Part shown: positions 42,446-51,142 of the stretch, one piece after another
Layout of the letters: each line of letters opens with the position of its first letter
Position numbering within the stretch: position 1 is the first letter of the stretch
Assembly: GCA_017608295.1 (NCBI GenBank)
Contig: JAFCGF010000001.1
Span: 62,001-126,000 of the forward strand
Source: Candidatus Woesearchaeota archaeon
Lineage (GTDB): Archaea > Nanoarchaeota > Nanoarchaeia > Woesearchaeales > JAGVZT01
DNA: 64,000 nt
Reading direction: 5' to 3'
Made by a program: the position numbers and the translations under genes
Notes under the pieces: generated by a model
Told to the model about the DNA's origin: nothing
The model's input: only the letters and a program-made list of their open reading frames with translations
Databases searched by the model: none

Positions 42446-42871
42446 TCAGTAGAAGGATCCCAGCACCCATGCTGAGAAAATGATATTCACGATGACGAAG
42501 AGTAAATAGCGCATCCCCATACTTTGATAGAAGAGCACGACCGCGAGAAATGAGATTGAATGGTACACGGCAAGTCCTATAGTTGTTGCGCTCTGGAGGG
42601 AAGTGTCCATCACACCAATGACAACAGCAGTGATGCTGCCAGTGAGTAGGGCGAAGGGAATCCTGTGAAGCTTATCCAAGGCAGAAAAAAAGTGCGCGCA
42701 GATGATGAGAAATGCTGCGATAAGACCCCATGCAGGACCCCGCGCATTTGCTACGAGGATGATTGCAGGCAGGATGAAGTCAAGACCCGTGCTTGCGAGC
42801 CGCCCTGAGGTGAAGTAGTTCAGCCCGATGTTTGCCACGATAAAAACAAGAAGCCAGACAAGCGCTCCCAT
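42446..42871 (-). CDS. Small integral membrane protein (unknown)
   Basis: 141 residues with about four to five membrane helices (LVWLLVFIVANIGLNYF, LDFILPAIILVANARG, WGLIAAFLIICAHFF, IPFALLTGSITAVVIGVM, FLAVVLFYQSM). No catalytic residues stand out. The start MGALVWLL follows GTGAAAGG; a longer frame to 43027 overlaps the lipoprotein gene out of frame. Ten bases separate it from the lipoprotein gene upstream, so they are likely co-transcribed. Confidence 0.65.
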   Translation of the reverse strand: MGALVWLLVFIVANIGLNYFTSGRLASTGLDFILPAIILVANARGPAWGLIAAFLIICAHFFSALDKLHRIPFALLTGSITAVVIGVMDTSLQSATTIGLAVYHSISFLAVVLFYQSMGMRYLLFVIVNIIFSAWVLGSFY

Positions 42872-42881
42872 CCTTTCACTC

Positions 42882-43442
42882 TTAATGTCCGCATAACTCT
42901 GCGAGCTGTTTCCACTCAGCTTTGCCGACGATTGTCCTGTAACTTTCCTTCCCCTCAGTGAGGGCAAGATAGGCAGCTTCTGTTGATAGCTCATAATGCT
43001 CATCGAGCGTTTCGACAAGCTCGTCATCAGTTATTTCATAGCGCCAGAGCTTGCAGTTCCATTCTTCCTCAGTCTTTGCATTGTAGCGGATGAGCACAAC
43101 CTGGTCAACATCACCGTCGTGGCCAAAGAGTTCAGTGTCACGGACGCTTAACAAGTAATAATCAAGGGGTTTCTTACCATTGCTTCGTTGGAGCATAGTG
43201 TAGAGGGTGCCTCTCCTGGTTTCAGGTGACACATCCTCAACATATCCCCTCCCATCGTCGTAAGAAAATATCACATCTCCGAAGAATTCTGAGTCAACGT
43301 CAATCATCTTGGCGTCGAGATTATCTTCAAGGTACTCGATGCGCTCAATATGTGCTGGGATATCATCCCTTGGTGCATCACAGCCACTGCATAATATTCC
43401 CAACCCTATCAGCCCTGTTGCAGCAATAATTCTTTTCTTCAT
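42882..43442 (-). CDS. Lipoprotein (unknown)
   Basis: 186 residues; signal peptide MKKRIIAATGLIGLGILCSGC with lipobox Cys 21, then an acidic soluble domain with VDSEFFGDVIFSYDDGRGYVED and CKLWRYEITDDELVETLDEHYEL. Not a family I recognise. First gene of a pair with the following membrane protein. About 117 bases between it and the divergent aldose epimerase hold the promoters; I see no clear operator. Confidence 0.7.
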   Translation of the reverse strand: MKKRIIAATGLIGLGILCSGCDAPRDDIPAHIERIEYLEDNLDAKMIDVDSEFFGDVIFSYDDGRGYVEDVSPETRRGTLYTMLQRSNGKKPLDYYLLSVRDTELFGHDGDVDQVVLIRYNAKTEEEWNCKLWRYEITDDELVETLDEHYELSTEAAYLALTEGKESYRTIVGKAEWKQLAELCGH

Positions 43443-43559
43443 GAGTATGCCACCCCCATCCTGAACCGAAGGATTTCTGGGGAGATTAAGAATCTTCCCT
43501 GGAAATCGTGGAAAATTATTCCAGCAGCACCGAAAACAATTTAGGCACGAAGGAAATTA

Positions 43560-44486
43560 ATGAGGAGTATGTATGAAGTGATTGAGCATCCATTTGGCAA
43601 GTTTACCAAACATATCCTCTGGAACGAGGACACGAATGAGTCAGTGAGTGTGATTCCTGAATTTGGTGGTGCTGTGCATTCACTTGCACTGAGAAGGGAC
43701 GATGTGCTTCATGAGCTATTTGAATGTGACCCTGACGATACCTCGCTGGTGAACAGTCCCTATTATCGTGGTGCCAAACTGCTTCCCTGGCCTAATCGCA
43801 TACGTGATGGCCGTTATCGGTTCGAGGAGATGGAATATAACGTGCCCATTAATGAGAAAGACAGGAATACTGCGCTCCACGGCCTGCTCTATAACAAGCC
43901 CCTCGTGGTCGTAGGAAACAAGGCTGGTGCCGAGAAAGCAGTCCTTCTCCTCGCTCACAGGTTTGAGGGCGCTGATGACGGCTATCCATTCAAGCTTGAT
44001 GTTGAGATAGAATATCGCCTTGATGCTGCAGGTTTCACCTGCACGACGACAGCACGGAATGTGGGTTATGCAACTCTTCCATTTGCAGACGGCTGGCACC
44101 CTTATTTCACCCTAGGTAAGCCTATTGATAAGCTGCGCCTCGACATCCCTGTTGAGGAAACTTTTGGTGTTGACAAGCAGATGATACCTGTTGTCAAGGA
44201 ACGTTTCAAGTTTGACGGCAGACTTTCAGGTGTAGAATTTGACACAGGCTTTATCGTGAGTGGAAAAGGGATGTCCCGACTGATTGACACTGAAACTGGG
44301 CTCACAGTGGTGCTCTGGCAGGATGAGAGCTACCCTTATCTGCAAGTATATACACATCCGTCGAGGAAGAGCATTTCTATAGAGCCTATGTCTGCCGCAA
44401 CAAACGCCTTCAACAGCGGGGAGGGTCTTACGGCTTTACGTCCCGGGGAGCGCTGGCAGGGTAAATATGGCGTGTTTCTTGAGTGA
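43560..44486 (+). CDS. Aldose 1-epimerase family protein
   Basis: Mutarotase fold acting on the anomeric carbon of sugars. Motifs: KLLPWPNRIRDGRYRF (binding Arg), TALHGLLY (His), FADGWHPYFTLG (catalytic His), and SISIEPMSAATNAFNSGEGL (catalytic Glu). 308 residues. The start may also be ATG 43569. No sugar operon around; the epimerase at 34.3 kb is a possible partner in galactose-type metabolism. Confidence 0.9.
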   Translation: MRSMYEVIEHPFGKFTKHILWNEDTNESVSVIPEFGGAVHSLALRRDDVLHELFECDPDDTSLVNSPYYRGAKLLPWPNRIRDGRYRFEEMEYNVPINEKDRNTALHGLLYNKPLVVVGNKAGAEKAVLLLAHRFEGADDGYPFKLDVEIEYRLDAAGFTCTTTARNVGYATLPFADGWHPYFTLGKPIDKLRLDIPVEETFGVDKQMIPVVKERFKFDGRLSGVEFDTGFIVSGKGMSRLIDTETGLTVVLWQDESYPYLQVYTHPSRKSISIEPMSAATNAFNSGEGLTALRPGERWQGKYGVFLE

Positions 44487-44564
44487 GTGTTATCCTCAAT
44501 TGTTGTAAGAAATGGTTACTTTGTGGTGCTTACTTTTTTAAATTGTCAGCAGTTCCCCTTCCCT

Positions 44565-45914
44565 ATGCTTGACGATATCAACTTTGACAGCATTGAGCCA
44601 GGAGATTATGATTCTAAGCCTGTAGCCCGACCCATGATGGTTGGATTAGACATGGGGCGCACATCGAAGCGTTCCCTAAGCTCGGATAAGGACTATGCAG
44701 ACGAATCTGAGGGGTTCTTCGGCCCATTATTGGGGGCTGATGATGATTCCTTATCTCTGGACATGGACAGCCTATTTCCCACTACTGAGAAAACAAAACC
44801 AGAAGGAATAGAGGCTCTTGAAGAAGTATTGGCAGGCGCATACAACGCAGAGGTCATGATTACCCGCGTTAGGGATCTCCCGTCGACAAGAAAAGAGCAG
44901 GTCCGTGAGGTGTACTTCCTCAAGGAGAATGAGGGCAAGCGTGGTGTGCTCAAAGTATGGGTATTCAAAGCAGACCCCCTGGAGACTGCGAGAGAACTAG
45001 CCACCTATCAGATTATACATGAGCTCGGTGTGCCCACTGGAAAACCTATTGGGTACATCCCGTTGGATGCGAATGAGCCCTACCCACACGATGTCGCGAT
45101 TCTCGGGGGAGTCATAGAGTATGCCGGCGAATACAATGAGTTGATACAAAACCTCGAATTGAGGCCTGAACTCGTCTTCGATACCGCGGTATCTATCGTG
45201 AGGATGATAGCGGACTATCAAGTCATGCTCACAAAAGAGGCCGAGAGATTCGCCGAGCTTGGCGTTGGCCTTTCCCAGTCAAGCCCTGGCAGAGAACTCA
45301 CAGAGCGGATGGTCGCAGGCCTTGGGATATCAGCAAATAATGCTGCCAGCCTAATTGGAGTGTGTGAAGGCCTTGCTGCACGGCAGTCAGGCAGGCTGAT
45401 GGTATCACATGGTGATATCCATACTGGAAATGTCGTCACCCGGATGGAATTCGACCAAGTTATCCATCAGTCCATGACCAGCGTCGACGATTTTGGCGTT
45501 ATCGACTGGGGCTCTATTACTCTTAATAATCCCTTTGCAGATGTCCAGGACTTCTGGATTCACCACAAGAGGCAGGCACTCTCCACGTGCGGGCCGTATG
45601 GGTTTGGCTTTCCTGAACTGGCGAGGGCATACCATCAGAGGATGCAGGAGCACGGAATGCATATCAGCCCTGCTGAGGCAAGGAATGACGCCACAATCCA
45701 AGGGGTGCTGTGGCACCTCTATGAGATGTTTGACCCGGTGCGGAAGGATTCTGCCGATATCGAGATGAAAGCAAAAGCCCACTGCGGTTCTGCCCTGTAT
45801 GGTCTGAAGATGCTAGATGATATTGGGCTTGGAATGGAAGCATCATCTTTAAGGAATGAGCTGACTGCCCTGCTGCAAGACATCCCTTACCTTAACCCTA
45901 TCCTCAGAGCATGA
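44565..45914 (+). CDS. Aminoglycoside-phosphotransferase-like kinase-fold protein
   Basis: 449 residues. The C-terminal two thirds have a kinase fold of the APH/choline kinase type: VLKVWVFKADPLETARELATYQIIHELG (nucleotide Lys and Glu), catalytic SHGDIHTGNVVT near residue 283 and metal-binding FGVIDWGS near 309. The first 80 residues are acidic and unassigned. TATA TTTTTTAAAT at 44534-44543 predicts a leaderless start at ATG 44565; the longer frame to 44487 would start before the promoter. Substrate unknown. Confidence 0.8.
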   Translation: MLDDINFDSIEPGDYDSKPVARPMMVGLDMGRTSKRSLSSDKDYADESEGFFGPLLGADDDSLSLDMDSLFPTTEKTKPEGIEALEEVLAGAYNAEVMITRVRDLPSTRKEQVREVYFLKENEGKRGVLKVWVFKADPLETARELATYQIIHELGVPTGKPIGYIPLDANEPYPHDVAILGGVIEYAGEYNELIQNLELRPELVFDTAVSIVRMIADYQVMLTKEAERFAELGVGLSQSSPGRELTERMVAGLGISANNAASLIGVCEGLAARQSGRLMVSHGDIHTGNVVTRMEFDQVIHQSMTSVDDFGVIDWGSITLNNPFADVQDFWIHHKRQALSTCGPYGFGFPELARAYHQRMQEHGMHISPAEARNDATIQGVLWHLYEMFDPVRKDSADIEMKAKAHCGSALYGLKMLDDIGLGMEASSLRNELTALLQDIPYLNPILRA

Positions 45915-46809
45915 GGGCGAAATATGCCCCTGCAGCGTCATAGGTCTTGCTCACAATGCTGATGAGGTGGTGCATAAATAGGGAATCTGTGCCCTTATAT
46001 TGCTTTAATGCTTGTGTGTAGTTCTTGAGCAGTTGCTTTCTGTCTTCATAGATTCTGCGCTTCAGCTTTGGCTCGAACTTGTAAAACATCGCATAGAATG
46101 CTAGATAATAATCCACTGCCTCCTGGAACATATTCTGGTTCTTTTTTGAGAGCGGTCCCTTGTGGCTGGCAAGCGCGTCGCAGAGATACTTGAATTCATC
46201 GGCGATACGCTCGAGGTTTTTCACCACATAATGCATCTGCAGTGTCCTGTTAGCTCTCTTGTAGCCACGCTTGTTGAGGATGCGCGTGCAGATGTCGGTG
46301 AACTTGTTGTTGAGCCCTTCCATGCTCCTGATTTCCTTCAGCTTGGTGAAATCATTTTCTTCGATTGCGGCAATCATCTCACTCGCCATCTCGTTTGTTA
46401 TCAGGAATGCTTTCCTTAGGAGGATGTCAAACTCAGATTCAAGAGTCATCGCGATGCTTTTGATATGCACACTGTTGGATTTCTGATCGATAATTTCGAA
46501 TCCCATACATCTGGGAATGCGGTCTTTAATCTCTTCTAATGTTCGGCTGTCATTGAATTGTATATCTACCTCATCGTACCCCAGCTGGTAGAGGTGCGAG
46601 AGATTGTTCTTAGTGAAGATGCCGTATTCAGTGACTGAAACTTCCTTCCTCGGAGAGCTTGTCTGTTGCTCTGTCGAGATGATGAGGCTCGGTCCGGATT
46701 CTTCGACCCCGAGTTCGTCGCCTTTCTTGAGGCCGAATTTCTTTGCCCATTTTGATGGTAATGTTAGTGTCAGTGAAGAAGAGCCGTGCTGTACAATCTT
46801 TCGTTTCAT
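45904..46809 (-). CDS. PhoU-like regulator with AbrB-type DNA-binding domain
   Basis: Archaeal phosphate uptake regulator-like protein. Residues 1-45 form a SpoVT/AbrB swapped-hairpin domain (KIVQHGSSSLTLTLPSKWAKKFGLKKGDEL); about 85-300 are PhoU-like helical repeats (NLERIADEFKYLCDAL). 301 residues from ATG 46807-46809, about 28 bases after TATA-like GATTTATG. The 3' end overlaps the convergent kinase-fold gene by 11 bases. No phosphate transporter genes are nearby. Confidence 0.85.
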   Translation of the reverse strand: MKRKIVQHGSSSLTLTLPSKWAKKFGLKKGDELGVEESGPSLIISTEQQTSSPRKEVSVTEYGIFTKNNLSHLYQLGYDEVDIQFNDSRTLEEIKDRIPRCMGFEIIDQKSNSVHIKSIAMTLESEFDILLRKAFLITNEMASEMIAAIEENDFTKLKEIRSMEGLNNKFTDICTRILNKRGYKRANRTLQMHYVVKNLERIADEFKYLCDALASHKGPLSKKNQNMFQEAVDYYLAFYAMFYKFEPKLKRRIYEDRKQLLKNYTQALKQYKGTDSLFMHHLISIVSKTYDAAGAYFALML

Positions 46810-46867
46810 GGTGTGGGGAATCCGCCCTGCATTCATAAATCTTTCTCAAATAACCTTTTTTAATAAA

Positions 46868-46897
46868 AATACACAATTATCTACTAGTGTGTGTATT
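46868..46897. promoter_or_regulatory. Inverted repeat in divergent promoter region
   Basis: AATACACA (46868-46875) and TGTGTATT (46890-46897) form an 8-base perfect inverted repeat between the AbrB/PhoU-like gene and the divergent gene at 46962. A TATA-like ACTTATAAG at 46907-46915 lies beside it. An operator for the AbrB-domain protein is possible but untested. Confidence 0.4.
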
Positions 46898-46961
46898 ACA
46901 CCCCATACTTATAAGTGTCCCCTCTGCTTCCTTTTCCTCAGGCAAAGCACCTGGAGGACAG

Positions 46962-48104
46962 ATGATGGTAACAATGGATGATGATAAGTACAACAAAGAC
47001 AAGTACAAGATAATTGACTGTTTCCCCGACCCTTGGGATATTGAGGTTCCAGGGCATGTTCCAGGCATTGAGGATATTCTAGATGATCTGAGGCGCCGCA
47101 AGAATAAATCGGGGAAGCCGCAGGATCACATTGATGTTGGCGGTCTGAGAATCAGCTTCCAGAGGACAGTCCGCGTTCCAGAAGGGCAGATGAATAGCCT
47201 TCCTGCTGGATTGGGAAGTTTTCCTGTGTATAAGGTGAATGACTTCCGCGACAATTGCCCTTCTGAGTGGAAGGATGACTGCTATTTCATTCCTATGTAC
47301 GCCCAGGAGGCGATGTGGATGAATTTTAGCTATTCATCTTCGCAGCCACGCGCTCTTGTGGTCGGTGCAGGAAATATCAACGCCATCTCAGGCAAGCCCT
47401 TTAAGCCATTGAAAGGAGCCCGGAGAGGCAAGAAGTCAGACCTGGAAATCGCCCTTGAAGAGGAGCAGAATTATATTGTCGCGCCACCGCAGCCCTGGCT
47501 TGATGGCTGGAAGGCCGAGGACGGTAAGGTATACCAGTTCGTAGCTGCAGAGCTAGGTTCAGGCGAGACTGTCGAGGGACAGATTACTGGTGAAGAGACA
47601 ATTGGTGGGCTACAGTTCATCATATATGCGCCCAAGAGGGGTGCGATTGTACCTCCAGTGAACAGGCCTCATGAGCACCCTGTCGGAAAGTCTTATTGGG
47701 GGGCATCTGATCTTGAAGGCTGTTTTGGAAACATAAAATACTGCATGTCTGATTGCATGGGCAGCAGCCGTGGAGGCAGGGATGCCCAGTCAATGGGGCT
47801 CGGCCGCGGCGGGGAGATTGAACAAAAAGTGTATCCTGATCCATATGGTCTTGATGTGTGGGAAGAGCAGCCTCTAGGTGTCGAGCGTGTATACATAGTC
47901 TCGAGCGAGGACTTCCGCGCCATAACCGGCTTTGCTCCGCCGTCGACGCCAGTGACGCGCGAGGAATACGAGCGCTTGGGCTATCCCTGGTTCGACCTGT
48001 GGGACAATTACCTTGGAGACACGACAGGAACGACAGACTTTGGCAAGCTCAAACCAGTCACTGACGGACAGAAGAAGGATGATATCTTTGACAAGTTGAA
48101 GTGA
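46962..48104 (+). CDS. Conserved cytosolic protein of unknown function
   Basis: 380 residues. A segment reading YIVAPPQPWLDGWKAEDG and then QFVAAELGSGETVEGQITGEE followed by GGLQFIIYAPKRG resembles a widespread but uncharacterised domain known from bacteria and fungi (the usual form being QxWLDG and RQFVAMPLGSGYTVE). The N-terminal part (FPVYKVNDFRDNCP) and the Gly-rich C-terminal part (GRGGEIEQKVYPDPYG) are unassigned. No signal peptide. GGAGG lies 4 bases before ATG 46962. Transfer from bacteria is possible. Confidence 0.6.
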   Translation: MMVTMDDDKYNKDKYKIIDCFPDPWDIEVPGHVPGIEDILDDLRRRKNKSGKPQDHIDVGGLRISFQRTVRVPEGQMNSLPAGLGSFPVYKVNDFRDNCPSEWKDDCYFIPMYAQEAMWMNFSYSSSQPRALVVGAGNINAISGKPFKPLKGARRGKKSDLEIALEEEQNYIVAPPQPWLDGWKAEDGKVYQFVAAELGSGETVEGQITGEETIGGLQFIIYAPKRGAIVPPVNRPHEHPVGKSYWGASDLEGCFGNIKYCMSDCMGSSRGGRDAQSMGLGRGGEIEQKVYPDPYGLDVWEEQPLGVERVYIVSSEDFRAITGFAPPSTPVTREEYERLGYPWFDLWDNYLGDTTGTTDFGKLKPVTDGQKKDDIFDKLK

Positions 48105-48119
48105 GCGGAATCAGCTTCC

Positions 48120-48680
48120 TCAAGGGTAATAGAAAAATATCTTCCCCATCATCGTCTCTCTGTGAGGGGTCTTGCTCATCAGGTTGATCTCCTGGAGCAT
48201 ACCTCCCCAGATGGTGATATTAGCATACAGGGACACTCCGACACTATCTGCGAGGCGCTTGACAGGCCCGCCGATATCCAGGGAGTACTGTCCAGACTGA
48301 ATCTCTTTCACATTTTGCCTGTGGTAGAGCACATAGCGTGGGTCATGAAGGAGACATTCGGCAACAAGCCACTCCTCCCGCTTCATCTGCTCTTCAGTCC
48401 AGTAAATGTGTTGCCCTCCCACTGTCTGGGCAACATCCTCGAGAGTGTAATTATTATCAAGGATAAACTCAAGGACAGATTTATTGGGTTGGTTAGTGCC
48501 ATAATCAAACTGGTCAAGAGTGATTGTCATCTGACCTGGCACATACTTCGCTTCAACCCATCCCAGAGTAGAAAATGTGTCCATTCCCTCAAAACTTTTG
48601 TTCCTGAGGTCAAGGAAAATATCTTTTACCTTTTCATCTGCAGACTTAGGTGGTGGTAAGTATAATCCGGAATTCATCAT
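48120..48680 (-). CDS. Protein of unknown function
   Basis: 187 residues, soluble, without signal peptide or known motif. It contains VEAKYVPGQMTITLDQFDYGTN, GQHIYWTEEQMKREEWLVAECLL and SVGVSLYANITIWGGMLQEINLMSK. It lies convergent with the unknown gene at 46962. TATA-like CTTATATAG near 48708-48716 gives a start at or close to ATG 48680. I do not recognise a family. Confidence 0.6.
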   Translation of the reverse strand: MMNSGLYLPPPKSADEKVKDIFLDLRNKSFEGMDTFSTLGWVEAKYVPGQMTITLDQFDYGTNQPNKSVLEFILDNNYTLEDVAQTVGGQHIYWTEEQMKREEWLVAECLLHDPRYVLYHRQNVKEIQSGQYSLDIGGPVKRLADSVGVSLYANITIWGGMLQEINLMSKTPHRETMMGKIFFYYP

Positions 48681-48737
48681 ATCCCCCAATCTCCCTCAAT
48701 TTAGGAACTATATAAGGTTTTCCCATATGAAATGGCA

Positions 48738-49292
48738 TCACCACTTCACGTCGTTCAGGCCGAGATAAAAGCCAAGGTGCTTCACACCGATGACGACAAA
48801 GGGATGCGCCACAAGCGCTATGACCCACACTTGCCAGCTGAGGGAAGCAAGAGGCCAGCTGAGTAGGAATGAGCCGATGACGAAATCAATCTGGTCAAAG
48901 GGAATCCACCTACCGCCTGGCTTGATACCTACTCTTCGCTTGAAGAAACTCTTGACGCTGTCTCCAAGAAGTGCGCCGAAGCCGAGCAATCCACCTAGTA
49001 GGGCTCCATTCACAGCACTATAATCTATGAGCGCGATGTTTGTGATTAGCTGGCTTGATGACCATCCTGTCTGTAGGTAACCTGCCAGTATTGCGAGGGC
49101 TGTTCCGCCGACAAAGCCCCTTATTGTTTTATGGCTCCCTAGGATACGTTTCCCTTTCAGTGTGAGCCCGAAATCAGCAGGCCAGTTCCATTTAGTCCCG
49201 ATAAGATTCCCTATGAGTGGAGGGGTCATGTTGGAGATGTAGGCAGGCAGGAGGAACCATGCGATGCCCAGGATGAGAGTGACGATGCTCAT
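48738..49292 (-). CDS. carS: CDP-archaeol synthase
   Basis: Transfers CMP to unsaturated archaetidic acid, making the activated lipid for polar headgroups. 184 residues with five membrane helices; conserved GSHKTIRGFVGGT and the nucleotidyltransferase signature GDSVKSFFKRRVGIKPGGRWIPFDQID. The start at ATG 49290-49292 is about 28 bases after CATTTATAATG; two earlier in-frame ATGs lie on or beyond the promoter. Two CDP-alcohol transferases that could use its product lie at 50.1 and 54.8 kb. Confidence 0.92.
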   Translation of the reverse strand: MSIVTLILGIAWFLLPAYISNMTPPLIGNLIGTKWNWPADFGLTLKGKRILGSHKTIRGFVGGTALAILAGYLQTGWSSSQLITNIALIDYSAVNGALLGGLLGFGALLGDSVKSFFKRRVGIKPGGRWIPFDQIDFVIGSFLLSWPLASLSWQVWVIALVAHPFVVIGVKHLGFYLGLNDVKW

Positions 49293-49393
49293 ATCTGACC
49301 TGCAACTATCCAGTCCCATTATAAATGCTTTGCCCAAATATTCACACTTAAGCAGACCACAACCCTTAAGTAGGTAGGGAGAAAGTGATATCT

Positions 49394-49930
49394 ATGGACC
49401 TTAAAGTGTACTTGCAGTTCTTCATGCGGCGTCCCAAGCACCTCTGGACGCGAAATGTGAAATCTGTGTTTGAGATAGATTATGATGCCCTATCCGAACG
49501 GGGGGTGAAGATGCTTCTCTTTGATGTTGACGACACCCTGTCAGGCTATCATGATGCAGTCCCTAAAGCGAGTGTGGAGCTACTGGAGAATCTCGGCAAG
49601 CGGTTTTCAATAGCTCTTCTTTCCAACTGTCCGCCGGAGCGGAAGGGGCAGCTCGCAGGATTGGTTGAGCACTTACCTATCTCAGTAGGCATGGAACAAT
49701 CGAAGCCCGACCCGCGGCCATATATATCTCTGCTCAAGAAACACAAGATAGAGCCACGCCATGCAGCCATGATAGGCGACCGGCCTGGCACAGACCTCTG
49801 GGGAGCGATGCTCGCCGGAATAGAGGAGAGGATTCTCGTAGAGCCTTACTCCTCCATCCATGGAGCGAAAAAGGCATCTCTTTTCTATCGGGCTTTGCGT
49901 GGCATGGAGAGGCGGCTGAGCAATATTTAA
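49394..49930 (+). CDS. HAD phosphatase of the YqeG/PGP-phosphatase type
   Basis: 178 residues: LLFDVDDTLSGYHDAVP (motif I near residue 42), LLSNCPPERK (motif II), SKPDPRPY (motif III) and AAMIGDRPGTDLWGAMLAG (motif IV). Length and order fit the phosphatidylglycerophosphatase-like YqeG/GEP4 group. Together with carS and the nearby CDP-alcohol transferases it may act in archaetidylglycerol formation; this is inference. GTGAT lies 5 bases before ATG 49394. Confidence 0.82.
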   Translation: MDLKVYLQFFMRRPKHLWTRNVKSVFEIDYDALSERGVKMLLFDVDDTLSGYHDAVPKASVELLENLGKRFSIALLSNCPPERKGQLAGLVEHLPISVGMEQSKPDPRPYISLLKKHKIEPRHAAMIGDRPGTDLWGAMLAGIEERILVEPYSSIHGAKKASLFYRALRGMERRLSNI

Positions 49931-49957
49931 AAGCCTGCCTGGAAACCTCCCTAGAAG

Positions 49958-50071
49958 GGGCTCGTGGTCTAACGGCTATGACGCGGCGTTCGCACACGAG
50001 AAGCAAAGCTTTTGAGCTTTCGACTCAGTCGAAAGACGCCGAAACTCCGGGTTCGATTCCCGGCGAGTCCA
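49958..50071 (+). tRNA. tRNA-Ala(CGC) with a 41-base intron
   Basis: Acceptor GGGCTCG pairs with CGAGTCC and contains G3-U70, the alanine identity pair. D arm, anticodon stem CGGCG/CGCCG, and T arm CCGGG-TTCGATT-CCCGG are complete; discriminator A at 50071. The anticodon loop reads TTCGCA then A, anticodon CGC at 49991-49993. An insert at 49995-50035, in the canonical place after position 37, would be the intron. The insert ends in a perfect hairpin with an 8-pair stem and a TCA loop. I could not draw a clear bulge-helix-bulge, so exact splice points are uncertain. Confidence 0.88.
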
Positions 50072-50089
50072 CTTTTTTGATTTCTGAAT

Positions 50090-50686
50090 TCAACCTAGAC
50101 TCTTACTGAGAGAAACAATCTTTTTCACTCTAAGGAACACAGTTAAGCCACTTAAGATGATAAGCAGATAAACAGTTATAGCAAGAGCACTGATTCCCAA
50201 TAGTTGCAGATTAAAGCCAGTCAAGAGAGCGCCGATGGAAAGGAGAATCACCCTGTCTGCCCGTGATGCGACTCCGCCTGCAATCTTCCCAACTGAAACC
50301 ACGATGCCAAGAGGGCCAATATAGCTTACGAATAGTGTCAAACACACTAAGAATAGAGACCAGAAGTGGTCAACATATCCTCCAAACCCAATTGCTGCGA
50401 TAAATAGCACATCGCTGATGCGGTCAACCACATGATCAAAGAAAGATCCGAAGAAACCCTCTCCTCCTCTGAGGGTGGCGTATCTTCCATCGAGGATATC
50501 TAATAATCCATTGAGGAGCATAAGCGCTGTTGCCAAAATAGGCCTTTGGAACACAAAGCTGAGTGCAGCCCCAAATGCAGCTATTAATGCAAGACTTGTG
50601 AGAACGTGAGGGTTGATAATGGTCCCTTTAGATAAGATTCTTGAGAAGAATAGATTACTATGCGGCCTGAGCTTTTCGAATACCAT
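50090..50686 (-). CDS. CDP-alcohol phosphatidyltransferase family protein
   Basis: 198 residues with about six membrane helices. The family motif DxxDGxxAR..G...D...D appears as DILDGRYAT, then GSFFDHVVD, so the usual Arg after Ala is Thr. It would transfer an alcohol headgroup from or to a CDP-lipid. It overlaps the next upstream gene by 29 bases in another frame. Composition is more AT-rich than the neighbouring genes, as for the two following genes. Confidence 0.82.
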   Translation of the reverse strand: MVFEKLRPHSNLFFSRILSKGTIINPHVLTSLALIAAFGAALSFVFQRPILATALMLLNGLLDILDGRYATLRGGEGFFGSFFDHVVDRISDVLFIAAIGFGGYVDHFWSLFLVCLTLFVSYIGPLGIVVSVGKIAGGVASRADRVILLSIGALLTGFNLQLLGISALAITVYLLIILSGLTVFLRVKKIVSLSKSLG

Positions 50687-51086
50687 GGTGATTTATCACT
50701 TCTTTGAACGCATGAATTATTCTGTATGAAAAATCGACGATGCAGAATGTTCCGTATCCAATAACTACTATGGGATATATACTGAGTGAGAGGAAATGCA
50801 GGGCAAATAATCCAAGTAAGAATATTGCATGAAATCGATAATCGAGAAAACCGAAATACTTGATTGACTCTCCTGCCTTCACGAACACAGCCTGTGTCTG
50901 TAACGTGATGTATTCACTCAAAATGATGATACCCAGCAGATATGATGCATGGTCAGAGAGAAACTGGTATCTCCATTGGAGGCCGAGGAACACAAGTACT
51001 ACTGCCAAAGGAGTCAATTGGTTGAAGAGTGTTGTTCGAAGTTCTTTCAAGGTCAGGGCACCAAACTTTCCGCTAAAGAGTATCAT
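50658..51086 (-). CDS. Small membrane protein, possible partner of the phosphatidyltransferase
   Basis: 142 residues with three to four membrane helices (LTPLAVVLVFLGLQW, YLLGIIILSEYITL, AIFLLGLFALHFLSLSIY). It lacks the DxxDG motif but its second half (GYGTFCIVDFSYRII) and overlap with the CDP-alcohol transferase suggest a related or partner protein. The frame begins close to ATG 51084-51086 with the sequence ILFSGKFGALTLKELR. No family assigned. Confidence 0.55.
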   Translation of the reverse strand: MILFSGKFGALTLKELRTTLFNQLTPLAVVLVFLGLQWRYQFLSDHASYLLGIIILSEYITLQTQAVFVKAGESIKYFGFLDYRFHAIFLLGLFALHFLSLSIYPIVVIGYGTFCIVDFSYRIIHAFKEVINHHGIRKAQAA

Positions 51087-51142
51087 TAATAAGTTTTTGG
51101 CTTTCTATTCTAAAATAAAAGTATAATTTATTGGTGTGTGTC

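Noticed and set aside
42872..43027. 52-residue N-terminal extension of the small membrane protein
   Set aside because: Lies out of frame within the lipoprotein gene and looks non-native; MGALVWLL has its own ribosome-binding site.
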